Source: Yunchengibacter salinarum (lineage in GTDB: Bacteria; Pseudomonadota; Alphaproteobacteria; Sphingomonadales; Kordiimonadaceae). Taken from it: 64,000 nt of DNA. The translations under genes and the position numbers were made by a program. Below, piece by piece: positions 33,972 to 42,935 of this stretch. The stretch lies in assembly GCF_037658235.1 (NCBI RefSeq), contig NZ_JBBJLN010000004.1:1-64000 (forward strand), given 5' to 3'. The notes below the pieces were generated by a model. The model made no database searches. It was not told the origin of the DNA and saw nothing but the letters and a program-made list of their open reading frames with translations. Within the stretch, counting starts at the first letter, position 1; each line of letters starts with the position of its first letter.

Positions 33972-35345
33972 TCATTGAGGCGGCTTTGTTTCAGTGGCCG
34001 CGCGGTTTGCGTCCGCACCGCTTTTCTGCTCCGCCTTTGCGCCCGCTCGTTCGCTCCGTTCGCCCCGTGCGTTCGGCGCCACTTTCAGCTTGAAGGAAAA
34101 GACCGACCCCTTGCCCGGCTCGGAGCGCATGTCCAACTGGCTGTCATGACGCAGCAGAATGTGCTTGACGATGGCAAGGCCAAGCCCGGTGCCACCCATC
34201 TTGCGGGATCGGGCCGCATCGACCCTGTAGAACCGCTCCGTCAGCCGGGCCAGGTGTTCGGGCGCGATACCGGGGCCTTCGTCCCGCACGCTCAGATGAA
34301 TCTGCCGGCCACTTTCCCCAAGGCGTGCGCGCAGCGTGACACGGGTGTTTTCCGTGGCATATTTGGCGGCGTTCATGGCCAGATTGGTCATTACCTGGGC
34401 GATCTGGTCCGCGTCGCCCACGGCGGGGGGCAGATCGGGTGCCACATCCGCCGTCATAGTGATACCCCGTTCGGAACGGATGGCTTCCACGGCGCGGATG
34501 GTATGCTGGATCAGTTGTGCCACATCCACGCGGGACTGCGGGTCCACATGGCGCGCGGCCTCGATCCGCGACAGGGAAAGAAGGTCATCGATCAGCCGTG
34601 TCATTCGGGTGGATTCCCGCCCCATGATATCGAGAAACCGTGCCTGCGCTTCGGTATCGTCGGCGGCGGGCCCCTGAAGCGTTTCGATGCACCCCATGAT
34701 GGACGCCAGCGGCGTGCGCAGTTCGTGGCTGGCATTAGCGATAAAGTCCACCCGCATCTGCTCGGTGCGCAAAAGGCTGGTTACTTCATAGAAAAACACC
34801 ATTACCTGCGGGGCATCGCCCTTGTTCGCGCCGGGCACACGGGCGATGGTCACATCAAAGGCGCGGCCCGATGTGGTATGATACTGTACGCCGTCCAGCC
34901 GGTCGGCCTCCCCCTCAAGGGCGGATTCAAGGCTGGCTACAAGGTTCGGCTGGCGCAGGTGCAGAAAGGCATCGCTGCCCACCACGTCCGCGCCGAGCAA
35001 TGCCTTCGCCGCGCTGTTGGCAAAGGCGATGCGATGATCCTGCGCCACCACCAGAATCGGCGAGGGCAGCGCGTTCAGGGCCTTTGCGCGAACCGCTTTC
35101 ACGGCCCGGTTCTGGCCGGGCCGGCCAGCGCGCATTTGTTCCCGATGCCCTTGGAGGGTCTCAAATCGCCGCCGAATCACGAGTCGCGCGGCGATATAGA
35201 AAGCCAGGACGGCAACCGTGATGGGCAGCCACACCGCCGCATCCCCCAGGGCATAGGCCAGTGCGGCCAGCAATGTGACCGCCGCCGCAAGGGCATATTC
35301 ATTGAACAGGGATGATTCCAGGCGCTTGTTTGACGGTGTTTTCAT
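33972..35345 (-). CDS. phoR: Phosphate regulon sensor histidine kinase PhoR
   Basis: The product has 457 residues from the ATG at 35345 (MKTPSNKRL); the much longer frame upstream is antisense to the next plus-strand gene. Two N-terminal membrane helices (about 18-58) are followed by a PAS domain (about 90-185), HisKA with H207 in SHELRTPLAS, and HATPase_c with N-box NLAMNAAKYA, G1 DEGPGIA and G2 GGTGLGLAIVKH. It senses phosphate status through PstB/PhoU and phosphorylates PhoB. The C-terminus has an extra Ala/Glu/Lys-rich tail of about 35 residues. No strong ribosome site is visible before the chosen ATG. Confidence 0.92.
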   Translation of the reverse strand: MKTPSNKRLESSLFNEYALAAAVTLLAALAYALGDAAVWLPITVAVLAFYIAARLVIRRRFETLQGHREQMRAGRPGQNRAVKAVRAKALNALPSPILVVAQDHRIAFANSAAKALLGADVVGSDAFLHLRQPNLVASLESALEGEADRLDGVQYHTTSGRAFDVTIARVPGANKGDAPQVMVFFYEVTSLLRTEQMRVDFIANASHELRTPLASIMGCIETLQGPAADDTEAQARFLDIMGRESTRMTRLIDDLLSLSRIEAARHVDPQSRVDVAQLIQHTIRAVEAIRSERGITMTADVAPDLPPAVGDADQIAQVMTNLAMNAAKYATENTRVTLRARLGESGRQIHLSVRDEGPGIAPEHLARLTERFYRVDAARSRKMGGTGLGLAIVKHILLRHDSQLDMRSEPGKGSVFSFKLKVAPNARGERSERAGAKAEQKSGADANRAATETKPPQ

Positions 35346-35519
35346 GAAAGGCTCATTTCGGATTGTTCCCTTGAAACACGCCTTTGCAGGACCGCGACAA
35401 GGCCGGACCAGTGTGGGCAAAGCCCCGGCGCGATGCAATGATAAAGGGTGGCGTCTGTTCTCTCTTTCCTCTAGATTGAAAGCATGGCAGCGCAAGGCTG
35501 ATCCGGGAGATGAACCAGC

Positions 35520-36263
35520 ATGGACGACCAGCACAGCAACGCACCCCGATCCGGCGAACCCCCTGTGGTCGCCCCCGATGAGGCGGGCGGTCAACTGGGC
35601 GCCGGGCGGCGCCAGCTTTTGAAACTGGGCCTGGCCGGGGCGCCCATGGTGTTTTCCGTGCGGGCGTCCGCCGCCAATGCGCTGGCTTCCGCGGTGGATT
35701 GCGCGATCAATGTGCCCAACAGCTTCTATGCCCTTGTGGCCTCTGACGGTCAGGCATGGGTTGCCACAATCAATGTTGGCAGCGGCAAGATCACGCCGGG
35801 GCTGGTCAACCGGTTCAAGCGTTTCGGCATTCATTTGCCGGAGGGCAGCGTGGACGAGGAATTTCGCCCCGGCGGGTGCGATGCCGAAGACCGTCTGGAC
35901 GCGGAAGCCTTCTGGAACGACCCGCTGGATGAGGACGGGGACGAGGACGAACGGCAGGGAATCCCGCATCCCGGCGGCGGAGACGACCGGGATGATGATG
36001 ACGATGATGATGACGAGTTCGAGTCCAATGGCGGCATACCCCGCAATCTGGAATGTCGTTATGCGCTGACCGACCTGTCAAGCCTGGACGGCACGGTGAT
36101 CGGCGATCTGTTCAGCGAAGACGGCGCCATCGCCCCCGGCAGCCGCAACGAAAGACTGTTCGCCCTGATCCTGAGCCGCTATGTGTATCATTATGGCCAG
36201 AGCGGCAGCCTGCCGGGCCTGTCCTGTTATGTGTCCATCCTGAATTATGTTCGCGGCGGTTGA
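35520..36263 (+). CDS. Tat-signal acidic exported protein, HprK/PqqD cassette
   Basis: The product has 247 residues and no recognised domain. A twin-arginine-type signal is visible at about 28-55 (GRRQLLKLGLAGAPMVFSV, then A-S-A-A-N-A-L-A). The mature part has four cysteines (VDC, GGC, LEC, LSC), an AFWNDPLDEDGDEDER acidic segment and a run of eight aspartates at about 159-168, which could bind calcium or other cations. GGGAGA lies about 8 bases before the ATG. The next gene starts right at its stop (TGATTG), so co-expression with the kinase fusion is likely. It could be the substrate or cargo of that pair, but this is inference from position only. Confidence 0.75.
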   Translation: MDDQHSNAPRSGEPPVVAPDEAGGQLGAGRRQLLKLGLAGAPMVFSVRASAANALASAVDCAINVPNSFYALVASDGQAWVATINVGSGKITPGLVNRFKRFGIHLPEGSVDEEFRPGGCDAEDRLDAEAFWNDPLDEDGDEDERQGIPHPGGGDDRDDDDDDDDEFESNGGIPRNLECRYALTDLSSLDGTVIGDLFSEDGAIAPGSRNERLFALILSRYVYHYGQSGSLPGLSCYVSILNYVRGG

Positions 36264-37598
36264 TTGCCGGTGACTGAAGCCGTGCGCTGGTCGGCCCGCG
36301 ATGTGCCCGTGCGGCATGTTGCCATGGGGGAGGTTTCCTTCGCCTGTCATCGGGTTTCAGGGGATGTGCACGCCCTGAACTTTCTGGCGCTTGCCATTGT
36401 GGATGCGGCGCGGGAACAGCCGGACACGGTACCCGCACTGGCCGCGCGCGTGCGGGCCGCTGTGGGCGCGGACGATGGCCTGTGCCCCGACAGCCTGGTC
36501 GAGCGTACCGTGCGGGATCTGGCCCGCTTCGGGCTGCTGGCACCAGAGCACATCCCGCCGCCCGCCATGCCCCTTTGGCCAGGCCCGCCGCCGTCTTTAA
36601 CGGCCCCGCCGCAACCGGGTGGGCAAAGGCTGGACAGCCTCAGCCGTGACGATCTGGCGGCCCGTCTGGCCAGTGGCCGCCTGGTGCTGACCCTCGGCCC
36701 GTTTCGCCAGCGCCTGACCATGCCTTTCCGGGAGGGGATTGCCCATATGCAGGATGCCTATGGCGCCGTTTCGATCCACACCCTGCCACATGGCGAGACA
36801 GGCTTCTGCGATCATCATGTGCGGCTGGGCTCTGGCGGTGGCCGATTGGCGCGGGTACTGCGCGGCCTTCCGGGCGTGCCCGCCGGGCCGCAGATTACGC
36901 CGCTGGATGGCGGCGGGCTGGATATCGTGCCTTTGCCCCGCACACAGGCGCCGCTGGCGATCGAAATGGCGTTCAATCTTCAGGTGGCGTTGCGTACCGC
37001 CCGGTTCGCGCTGTTCCATGCGGGGGTGGTGGCAAGGGGCGAGTCCGGCCTGCTTCTGGCGGCCACGTCCGGGGGCGGGAAATCCACCTTGACGGCACTT
37101 TTGATGGAAAAGGGTTATCGGCTGCTGTCCGACGAATTCGCGCTGATGGCGCTGGGCGCCGCAGCGGGCCGGGTTTACCCGTATCCGCGCCCGGTATCGT
37201 TGAAGAACGAGTCCATCCCGGTGGTGCGCGCCGTGGTCGGGGCCGGGGCCTTGTCCGCGGTTCTACACGATACACCCAAGGGCCGCATTGCCTATCGCCG
37301 CCCCCGCGCCAGTGACATTGCCGACGCCGGGCGCCCGGTGCGGATCAGCCGGGTGCTGTTCCCGGTCTTTGAGCAGGGCCGCGACGAGGGGAGCCTGACC
37401 CCCGTGCCGAAGGCCGATGCCATGATGCGGCTGATGACCGGCTCCCCCAATCTGGACCGGCTAGGGGAGGAAGGCTTCACCGCCCTGACAGCGCTGCTGG
37501 ACGGCGCCCCGGCCTTTGAACTGCGCTATGGCACGGCGGATCAGTCATTGGCGCTGGTGGCGCGCGCTGAAAGTGAAACCGGGGAAGGTTTGTCATGA
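36264..37598 (+). CDS. Fusion of PqqD-like domain and HPr-kinase-related kinase (HPr-rel-A type)
   Basis: The product has 444 residues from the TTG at 36264 (a GTG at 36270 is equally possible). Residues about 1-100 resemble a PqqD-type peptide-recognition domain: SGDVHALNFLALAIVDAA, then V-P-A-L-A-A-R-V and a helical VERTVRDLARFGLLAP. Residues about 125-435 resemble HprK-related kinase A (TIGR04352): P-loop SGGGKST at 269-275 and the following GYRLLSDEFALM in the place of the HPrK acidic Walker B segment. In the TIGRFAM description the PqqD-like (TIGR04353) and kinase parts are separate proteins; here they are one chain. Expected activity is phosphorylation of a bound peptide or protein. It overlaps the nucleotidyltransferase start by 4 bases. 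Confidence 0.8.
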   Translation: MPVTEAVRWSARDVPVRHVAMGEVSFACHRVSGDVHALNFLALAIVDAAREQPDTVPALAARVRAAVGADDGLCPDSLVERTVRDLARFGLLAPEHIPPPAMPLWPGPPPSLTAPPQPGGQRLDSLSRDDLAARLASGRLVLTLGPFRQRLTMPFREGIAHMQDAYGAVSIHTLPHGETGFCDHHVRLGSGGGRLARVLRGLPGVPAGPQITPLDGGGLDIVPLPRTQAPLAIEMAFNLQVALRTARFALFHAGVVARGESGLLLAATSGGGKSTLTALLMEKGYRLLSDEFALMALGAAAGRVYPYPRPVSLKNESIPVVRAVVGAGALSAVLHDTPKGRIAYRRPRASDIADAGRPVRISRVLFPVFEQGRDEGSLTPVPKADAMMRLMTGSPNLDRLGEEGFTALTALLDGAPAFELRYGTADQSLALVARAESETGEGLS

Positions 37599-38647
37599 AG
37601 CCGGTTACGCCGCCGTTAGCACTGGCCTTTCTGATGGGGGAGGCGCCGGAAGACGGCCAGGGCCAATGGTCCGGTTCACGGGCGGCGGCGCTTTGGAACT
37701 GGGCGGGGCAGCAGTTTGCACAGGGAGAGGCGGCCCATGCCTGGCACGCTCGTGGCCATGGGCCGGTACCACCGGATCAATTGGCGGAGACCATGCGCGC
37801 CGTGGCGCCGGATCAGCGCATGGTGCTGTTTGAACTGGACCGGGTGGCGCAGATACTCGTGCCGGAGGATGTTTCCTTTGTGGTGCTGAAAGGCGGCGCC
37901 CATGCGGCCCTTGGCGCTGCTGCGGGCTTCGGGCGGCGTGTGTCCGATCTGGATATACTGGTCGATCCGGCGGACCTGCGACGGGCGGAAGCGGCCCTTC
38001 ATGCGGCGGGCTGGATGATCGACAGCCATGCCGCCGGGGCCTATGACCAACATTATTACCGCCAGCACATGCATGAATTGCCGCCCCTGCGCCACGAGGC
38101 AAGGGGAACCCTGCTGGATGTGCACTTCCGGCTGACGCCGCGCCGGGGGCGCATCCGCGTGGACCACGAAGCCATGATGGCGGCGGCGATTCCGTTGCCC
38201 GGCTGGGGCGGGGCGCATGTGCGCGTTTTCACGCCGGTGGACCGGTTTCTTCATGCGGCACTTCATCATCTGGGCGATGGTCAGATGGACACGCCGGTGC
38301 GCCGCGTGCTGGAACTGGCCCACCTGTTTGACAGCCTTGACCCGGAAGATCGGGCGGCGCTGCCCGCGCGGGCCGAGCAGGTGGGGCTTGCCCGTGTCCA
38401 CAAGGATGCCATGGCCCTGTTGGCGCTGTTTGGTCGGCGGCGGCACACCGGCCATCCGGTGCGGTGTGTGCCCCGGCTGGCCCGCGCGCGGTTTGCCGCC
38501 ACAATACCCGGCGCCGGGCCGGGTTACCGGCTGGCCGGGTGGGTGGCGGCGGCGGTATTGTGGGGCCGGGCGCACTGGCTGCGTATGCCTTTGTTGGCGC
38601 TGGCGCGGCACGCCGCCGTGAAGCTGGCCCGGCGCCTGCGCCCCTGA
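37595..38647 (+). CDS. Nucleotidyltransferase family protein (NTP_transf_5-like), HprK/PqqD cassette
   Basis: The product has 350 residues. The nucleotidyltransferase core shows FVVLKGGAHAAL near 93-104 and RRVSDLDILVDP near 113-124, the K-G plus D-L-D pattern of PF14907, and a later LLDVHFRLTP. The C-terminal 60 residues are hydrophobic and basic and may touch the membrane. ATGA overlap with the kinase fusion means coupled translation. In some lasso-peptide operons a kinase of the HprK type and a nucleotidyltransferase of this family tailor the same peptide; a similar joint role here is an inference. The substrate is unknown. Confidence 0.8.
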   Translation: MKPVTPPLALAFLMGEAPEDGQGQWSGSRAAALWNWAGQQFAQGEAAHAWHARGHGPVPPDQLAETMRAVAPDQRMVLFELDRVAQILVPEDVSFVVLKGGAHAALGAAAGFGRRVSDLDILVDPADLRRAEAALHAAGWMIDSHAAGAYDQHYYRQHMHELPPLRHEARGTLLDVHFRLTPRRGRIRVDHEAMMAAAIPLPGWGGAHVRVFTPVDRFLHAALHHLGDGQMDTPVRRVLELAHLFDSLDPEDRAALPARAEQVGLARVHKDAMALLALFGRRRHTGHPVRCVPRLARARFAATIPGAGPGYRLAGWVAAAVLWGRAHWLRMPLLALARHAAVKLARRLRP

Positions 38648-38695
38648 ATTCCAACCCCCTGAGTTCCGACCTTGTGATCAGGGGATGAGCCGACC

Positions 38696-39370
38696 TCAGC
38701 CGACTGGCCGCAACAGGGCCGGAATGTCCGCCAGATGCGCCACAAGGCAACTGCCGCCCAGTTCTTCCGGCGGGCGATCCGAATAGCCGTGCCTGACAAC
38801 GATACAGGGCACATTGGCGGCGGTGGCGGCGCGGGTATCGCTGATGCTGTCGCCCACCAGCAGGAACGGATCGGGGCCGAGCCGCCGTGCGGTTTCGCTC
38901 AGGTGGCGGGGGTCCGGCTTGCGGAACGTGAAGCTGTCCCCGCCGCTGAGGGTGCGGATATGCCTGTCCAGCTCCAGCTCCGCCAGCAGGCGGCGGGCCA
39001 GCCCCTCAGGCTTGTTGGTGCACACCGCCGGCCAGTATCCCGCCTGCGCCAGATCGCCCAGCAGCGTGTGGGCACCGGGATAGGGCGTGCTGGCCTCGCT
39101 CAGATGGGCGCCGTAGAAGGTCAGGAAGCGATCGAGCAGGGTTTCCATGCCAATATCACTGTCGCCGCCAGTGGCCTTGAGCCCCAGTTCGATCAGCTTT
39201 CTTGCCCCCTGACCCACCATATGCCGGGTTTGATCCAGGGACACAGGCGGGCGATCCAGACTTTCCAGCACATGATTGGTTGCCCGATGCAGGTCGGGCG
39301 CGGTATCAACCAGGGTGCCGTCCAGGTCCAGCAGGATGATGCGAGCCGGAAACGGGGGGGTGTGGGGCAT
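38696..39370 (-). CDS. gph: Phosphoglycolate phosphatase (HAD family)
   Basis: The product has 224 residues. HAD motif I DLDGTLVDTAPDL is near 15-27, the GQGARKLIELGL cap segment follows, motif II lies in V-C-T-N-K-P, motif III is in R-K-P-D-P-R-H and motif IV is GDSISD. It should hydrolyse 2-phosphoglycolate. Gph is the closest family by cap type, though other small-phosphate substrates are possible. Convergent with the nucleotidyltransferase gene. Confidence 0.85.
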   Translation of the reverse strand: MPHTPPFPARIILLDLDGTLVDTAPDLHRATNHVLESLDRPPVSLDQTRHMVGQGARKLIELGLKATGGDSDIGMETLLDRFLTFYGAHLSEASTPYPGAHTLLGDLAQAGYWPAVCTNKPEGLARRLLAELELDRHIRTLSGGDSFTFRKPDPRHLSETARRLGPDPFLLVGDSISDTRAATAANVPCIVVRHGYSDRPPEELGGSCLVAHLADIPALLRPVG

Positions 39371-39641
39371 GGTGCGGTCCCTTGATCATGGCAATTTCCG
39401 CCATAGCATTAGGGGCTGCCACATGGTCTGGCAAGGCCGAAGGCGGGCCGTTACCCGTGAAACAATGTTGCTTTTTTCAGGGTGGTTTGCGCAGCTTTTT
39501 TCTTGTCATGGAAAAAGCCCCATGTTTAAAGGGGCGCGATTTTGCAGACCGGTTTGATCGCGCCGGTATGTTGGCCATGGGTTGGAAGATATGAGGCGCC
39601 AGGCTCGGCATGGGCCGCGCGAAACAGGATTGAGGTTGACG

Positions 39642-41015
39642 ATGAGTGACTGGAAACCGGATAGCTGGCGGACCAAACCGGTACGGCAGGTTCCCGACTA
39701 TCCAGACAAGGCGCTGCTGGCCAATGTGGAAAGCGAGCTGTCCAGCTATCCGCCGCTCGTGTTCGCCGGGGAAGCGCGCCAGTTGCGCAGTCAGCTTGCC
39801 GATGTGGCCAATGGCCGGGCGTTCCTGTTGCAGGGCGGTGACTGCGCGGAAAGCTTTGCCGAATTTCACCCCAACAATATCCGCGACACCTTCCGGGTGC
39901 TGTTGCAAATGGCTGTGGTGATGACCTTCGCGGCCAGTTGCCCCGTGGTGAAGGTGGGGCGCCTGGCGGGTCAGTTCGCCAAGCCGCGCTCCAGCGACAT
40001 GGAAAACAAGGACGGCGTGGAACTGCCCAGCTATCGCGGGGATATTGTCAATGGCATCGATTTCACCGATGCCGCCCGCCAGCCGGACCCGAACCGTCTG
40101 CTCAAAGCCTACAGCCAGGCAGCCGCCACCCTGAACCTGATTCGCGCCTTCGCACAGGGCGGCTATGCCAATCTTCATTCCGTGCACCGCTGGAATCTGG
40201 ATTTCGTGGAGCAGAGCGCGGCGGGCGAGAAATATCAGGAACTGGCCAGCCGCATTTCGGAAGCGCTGGCCTTCATGGAAGCCTGCGGCGTGGACCCGGA
40301 AAGCGTTCAACAACTGAGCGGGACGGACTTCTACACCTCGCACGAGGCGCTGCTTCTGGGCTATGAGCAGGCCATGACCCGCGTGGATAGCACCAGCGGC
40401 GAATGGTACGACACTTCGGCTCATATGCTGTGGGTGGGGGATCGCACCCGGCAGATCGATGGCGCGCATCTGGAATTTCTGCGCGGGATCGCCAATCCCA
40501 TCGCCTCCAAGGTCGGGCCAAGCACGGACCCGGATGAACTGCTGCGCCTGATCGACATTCTCAACCCCCGCAATGAACCGGGCCGGTTAACCCTGATCAC
40601 CCGTTTCGGCGCGGGCAAGGTTGCCGACCATCTGCCGCGCATCCTGGAAACCGTGAAGCGGGAAGGCCGCAATGTGATCTGGTCCTGCGATCCCATGCAC
40701 GGCAATACCATCAAGACCGGCAACGGCTACAAGACCCGGCCCTTCGACCGTGTGCTGGACGAAGTGAAGCAGGTCTTTGCCTGCCACCGGGAGGCGGGCA
40801 CCTATGCGGGTGGCATTCATCTGGAACTGACGGGCCAGAACGTGACCGAATGCACCGGCGGCGCCGTGGCGATCACGGAAGACGGGCTTGCCAGCCGTTA
40901 TCACACCCACTGCGACCCGCGGCTCAATGCCATGCAGTCCATCGAAATGGCATTTCAGGTGGCGGACTGCCTGAAACAGGAACGGGACGCGATGAAAGAC
41001 ACGCACGCGGCCTGA
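39642..41015 (+). CDS. Class II 3-deoxy-7-phosphoheptulonate (DAHP) synthase
   Basis: The product has 457 residues from the ATG at 39642 (GAGG upstream, MSDWKPDSWR family start). Key residues are the metal-binding cysteine in GGDCAESF, the K-x-G-R-x-A-G-Q-F-A-K-P-R motif, SHEALLLGYEQ, W-V-G-D-R-T-R-Q and late metal ligands in C-D-P-M-H-G-N and H-L-E-L-T. It condenses phosphoenolpyruvate and erythrose-4-phosphate, the first step of the shikimate pathway. The 271-base region before it (39371-39641) is non-coding; a short GCCCC/GGGGC stem at 39517-39535 is the only structure I see there. Confidence 0.95.
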   Translation: MSDWKPDSWRTKPVRQVPDYPDKALLANVESELSSYPPLVFAGEARQLRSQLADVANGRAFLLQGGDCAESFAEFHPNNIRDTFRVLLQMAVVMTFAASCPVVKVGRLAGQFAKPRSSDMENKDGVELPSYRGDIVNGIDFTDAARQPDPNRLLKAYSQAAATLNLIRAFAQGGYANLHSVHRWNLDFVEQSAAGEKYQELASRISEALAFMEACGVDPESVQQLSGTDFYTSHEALLLGYEQAMTRVDSTSGEWYDTSAHMLWVGDRTRQIDGAHLEFLRGIANPIASKVGPSTDPDELLRLIDILNPRNEPGRLTLITRFGAGKVADHLPRILETVKREGRNVIWSCDPMHGNTIKTGNGYKTRPFDRVLDEVKQVFACHREAGTYAGGIHLELTGQNVTECTGGAVAITEDGLASRYHTHCDPRLNAMQSIEMAFQVADCLKQERDAMKDTHAA

Positions 41016-41050
41016 TGGTCCGCCCCGGTCCCTGATGTGACCCTGAATGA

Positions 41051-41083
41051 AAGCGCCGCCGACGCAGCCCGTCGGCGGCGCTT
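41051..41083 (+). terminator. Strong stem-loop terminator after the DAHP synthase gene
   Basis: AAGCGCCGCCGACG at 41051-41064 pairs over all 14 bases with CGTCGGCGGCGCTT at 41070-41083 around a 5-base loop, followed by CTCGTTCT. The U-tract is imperfect, but the stem is long and lies 35 bases after the stop. Confidence 0.72.
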
Positions 41084-41208
41084 CTCGTTCTGGAAAAGCC
41101 GGTTTCACACAAAGCCATATGCTTGTGGTGTGCTGTTGGCTGGGCTACAAGGCTGGCCCGGAACACGAACCAGACAGACCCTGTCGATACATACGGGAGA
41201 ACAGCCCA

Positions 41209-42885
41209 ATGGCCGCGGGTTTCACGCTATATCTGGCACAGCTTGCCCCCACGCTCGGCGCCATTCAGGCCAATTGCGAGCGCATTACGGAAGCCTATGC
41301 GGCGGGGCTGATGGCGGGCGCCGATCTGGTGTTGACACCGGAACTGTCGGTGATCGGCTATCCCCCCGAAGACCTGGTGAACAAGCCCGCTTTCGTGGCG
41401 GATGCCCGCCGCGCGGTGACGGCACTGGCCGCCATCACCGCGGGCGAGGGGGAGCCCGGCCTGATCGTTGGCGCGCCCTGGGCGGATGGCGACACGCTCT
41501 ATAATGCGGCGATCCTGCTGGCGGACGGTGAAATTCAGGCGGTGCGTGCCAAGCACGAATTGCCCAATTACGGCGTTTTTGACGAAATGCGCCATTTCAC
41601 GCCCGGCCCGTTGCCCGAACCGGTGGCCTTTCGCGGGCTGTCTCTGGGGTTGATGACCTGTGAGGATATGTGGCTGCCGCACTGTGCCACGGCGCTGGGG
41701 CGCTCGGGCGTGGATATGCTGCTGGTGCCCACATGCAGCCCTTTCACCATGGGCAAGGAAGCGGAGCGCGAAGCCCATGCCCATGACCGCAGCCGGGAAG
41801 CGGGCGGCGTGCCGCTGGTGTTCTGCAATCAGGTGGGAGGGCAGGACCAGCTTGTGTTCGACGGGGCCAGTTTCGTCACGGATGGCGCGGACCATATGCC
41901 CGTTCGGCTGGATGCCTGGGACAGCGGCGGGTGCGTGGTAGCCTTTGACCGCACGGACGACGGCTGGAGCGTGGCAACCCGGCTCAGTGGCTATCAGCCG
42001 GACGGGGATGAGGCCATGTACTACGCGCTGGTGCTGGGCCTGCGTGATTATGTGACCAAGATCGGCTTTCCCGGTGTGGTGCTGGGCCTTTCCGGCGGTA
42101 TCGACAGCGCGCTGGCCGCCGCCATCGCGGTGGATGCGCTGGGCGCCGACAGGGTGCGGGCGGTGATGATGCCATCCCGCTACACCAGCGCTGAAAGCCT
42201 TGAGGACGCGGCCGCCGTGGCCGACCTGCTGGGCATCCGCTGCGACACGGTGACGATCGAGCCGGGTGTGGAGGCCATGAACACCATGCTCGGCGATGTG
42301 CTGGCGGGCGCCGAGAGAGGCGTTACGGATGAAAACATCCAGTCCCGACTGCGGGGCGTGGTGCTGATGGCGCTGTCCAACAGTTTCGGGCACATGGTGC
42401 TGTCCACCGGCAACAAGTCGGAACTGGCGGTGGGCTATGCCACGCTCTATGGCGACATGAATGGCGGCTTCAATGCCATCAAGGACGTGTACAAGACCGA
42501 GGTGATGGCGCTTTGTCGCTGGCGCAACGGGCACCGGCCCGATGGCCTTCTGGGGCCGGACGGGCCGGTTATGCCGGAGCGGGTGATTTCCAAGCCGCCC
42601 AGCGCTGAACTGCGTGCGGACCAGAAGGATGAAGACAGCCTGCCGCCCTATGATGTGCTGGATGCCATGCTGCGCGGCCTTGTGGACGAGGAAGCCAGCG
42701 TCGCCGACCTGGCGGACAGGGGCTTTGACCGGGACGACCTTGCGCGGGTGGAAAAGCTGCTGTACATGGCCGAGTACAAGCGCCATCAGGCGCCGCCGGG
42801 CACGAAAGTCTCCCGGCGCAATTTCGGGCGTGACCGGCGCTATCCACTGGTCAATGCCTATCGAACCGGCCAGCGCCCGGCCTAA
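41209..42885 (+). CDS. nadE: Glutamine-dependent NAD+ synthase
   Basis: The product has 558 residues from the ATG at 41209 (GGGAGA upstream, giving the usual MAAGFTLYLAQ-like N-terminus). The N-terminal CN-hydrolase (glutaminase) domain has the E45, K115 and C151 triad (LTPELSVIGYP, RAKHELPNY, TCEDMW). The C-terminal synthetase has the P-loop SGGIDS at 295-300 and STGNKSELAVGY. It converts deamido-NAD to NAD using glutamine. Single-gene unit after a strong terminator; gltX follows. Confidence 0.96.
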   Translation: MAAGFTLYLAQLAPTLGAIQANCERITEAYAAGLMAGADLVLTPELSVIGYPPEDLVNKPAFVADARRAVTALAAITAGEGEPGLIVGAPWADGDTLYNAAILLADGEIQAVRAKHELPNYGVFDEMRHFTPGPLPEPVAFRGLSLGLMTCEDMWLPHCATALGRSGVDMLLVPTCSPFTMGKEAEREAHAHDRSREAGGVPLVFCNQVGGQDQLVFDGASFVTDGADHMPVRLDAWDSGGCVVAFDRTDDGWSVATRLSGYQPDGDEAMYYALVLGLRDYVTKIGFPGVVLGLSGGIDSALAAAIAVDALGADRVRAVMMPSRYTSAESLEDAAAVADLLGIRCDTVTIEPGVEAMNTMLGDVLAGAERGVTDENIQSRLRGVVLMALSNSFGHMVLSTGNKSELAVGYATLYGDMNGGFNAIKDVYKTEVMALCRWRNGHRPDGLLGPDGPVMPERVISKPPSAELRADQKDEDSLPPYDVLDAMLRGLVDEEASVADLADRGFDRDDLARVEKLLYMAEYKRHQAPPGTKVSRRNFGRDRRYPLVNAYRTGQRPA

Positions 42886-42935
42886 CGCCAGAATCTTTGC
42901 CGGGTTGGCAATTTGAAACAACGGGGATTTCCCAG

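Noticed and set aside
35346..35969. N-terminal extension of the phoR frame
   Set aside because: It is antisense to the acidic-protein gene, has no membrane or sensor features, and the ATG at 35345 gives the normal two-helix PhoR start.
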